This document shows, piece after piece, positions 6,805 through 7,165 of a DNA stretch of 7,165 nt. Source of the stretch: Candidatus Sulfotelmatobacter sp. Its GTDB lineage: Bacteria > Acidobacteriota > Terriglobia > Terriglobales > Acidobacteriaceae. A program made the translations under genes and the position numbers. Each line of letters starts with the position of its first letter. The first letter of the stretch is position 1. The stretch covers positions 1 to 7,165 of the forward strand of contig JASIEN010000388.1 in NCBI GenBank assembly GCA_030045935.1. The letters run 5' to 3'. Below the pieces are notes generated by a model, which worked only from the letters and a program-made list of their open reading frames with translations, made no database searches and was not told the origin of the DNA.

Positions 6805-7165
6805 ATGGATTTCGATCAGCTCATCACATTTCTCGAGGTAGCACGGCAAGGCAGCTTCTCGCGTGCCGGCGAGAAGGTCTTTCGCTCGCAATCAGCCGTC
6901 AGCGCGCAGATTCGCCAGCTTGAGCAGGAATATGGCGACCGCCTGCTCGACCGCTCGGGAAAAACAGTCAAGCTGACGCCCGCGGGTCAGATTTTTCACG
7001 ACTACGCCCTGCGCATGAAAAAATTGCGCGATGAATCGCTGGTCGCCATAGCCGATCACGGTCACGTTCCGCGCGGCACGTTGTTGGTCGGCGCAAACGA
7101 AGCTACATGTCTTTACGTCCTGCCAGAGGTTTTCGGCGAGTATTGCCGCCGTTATCCCGACGTGC
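6805..7165 (+). CDS. LysR-type transcriptional regulator (N-terminal part, cut by window edge)
   Basis: The first 120 residues are present; the gene runs off the right edge. Residues 1-60 form a typical LysR winged helix-turn-helix (MDFDQLITFLEVARQGSFSR, then SQSAVSAQIRQLE at 28-40 and KLTPAG at 56-61). A linker helix follows to about 88. The start of the effector-binding domain is at about 90 (RGTLLVGANEA, YVLPEVFGEYCRRYP). LysR proteins bind DNA as tetramers and respond to a small-molecule ligand, but the ligand pocket is mostly outside the window, so no target or effector can be given. ATG 6805 is the first start after an in-frame TGA at 6778-6780; no Shine-Dalgarno sequence precedes it (CCCCCGACCA). 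It lies on the same strand as gltB, 51 bp downstream. In Bacillus the glutamate synthase activator GltC is also of this family, but there it is divergent from its target, and position alone does not justify the name here. Confidence 0.93.
   Translation, partial: MDFDQLITFLEVARQGSFSRAGEKVFRSQSAVSAQIRQLEQEYGDRLLDRSGKTVKLTPAGQIFHDYALRMKKLRDESLVAIADHGHVPRGTLLVGANEATCLYVLPEVFGEYCRRYPDV

Overview
The window carries three protein-coding genes, two of them cut by the window edges, and two short intergenic stretches. The best guess for the source is an Acidobacteriota (Terriglobia-like) bacterium. This rests on the moderately high G+C content and on the style of the kinase: an N-terminal start of the MIGQTISHYRIL type, one membrane helix, a TolB-N-like domain and a TPR tail. 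That architecture is greatly expanded in soil acidobacteria. The assignment is inference from protein style, with no marker gene to confirm it.

Layout: (1) 1-2136, minus strand: the first 712 residues of a membrane-anchored Ser/Thr protein kinase with TPR repeats. It is open in frame to the left edge, so its C-terminus lies outside. (2) 2137-2316: a 180-bp divergent intergenic region. It holds a fair sigma70-type promoter for the kinase, with a cluster of short dyads in and around it, and only a weak promoter candidate for gltB. (3) 2317-6753, plus strand: a complete gltB, the large subunit of glutamate synthase (1478 aa), with glutaminase, central, FMN and GXGXG domains and all three 3Fe-4S cysteines. 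(4) 6754-6804: a 51-bp gap with a perfect TATAAT box. (5) 6805-7165, plus strand: the first 120 residues of a LysR-type regulator, cut by the right edge.

GltB makes glutamate from glutamine and 2-oxoglutarate. The small NAD(P)H-oxidising subunit (gltD) is not next to it on either side, so the electron donor must be encoded elsewhere. The LysR gene has its own promoter and is probably not simply co-transcribed with gltB; whether it regulates gltB cannot be read from the sequence. The kinase is divergent from gltB, and a link between them is only a hypothesis. Neither gltB nor lysR has a recognisable Shine-Dalgarno sequence, and both could be made from leaderless or nearly leaderless mRNAs. I see no mobile element, tRNA, rRNA, CRISPR array or convincing terminator, and no clear evidence of a new system; the region looks like ordinary chromosomal core plus a lineage-typical kinase.
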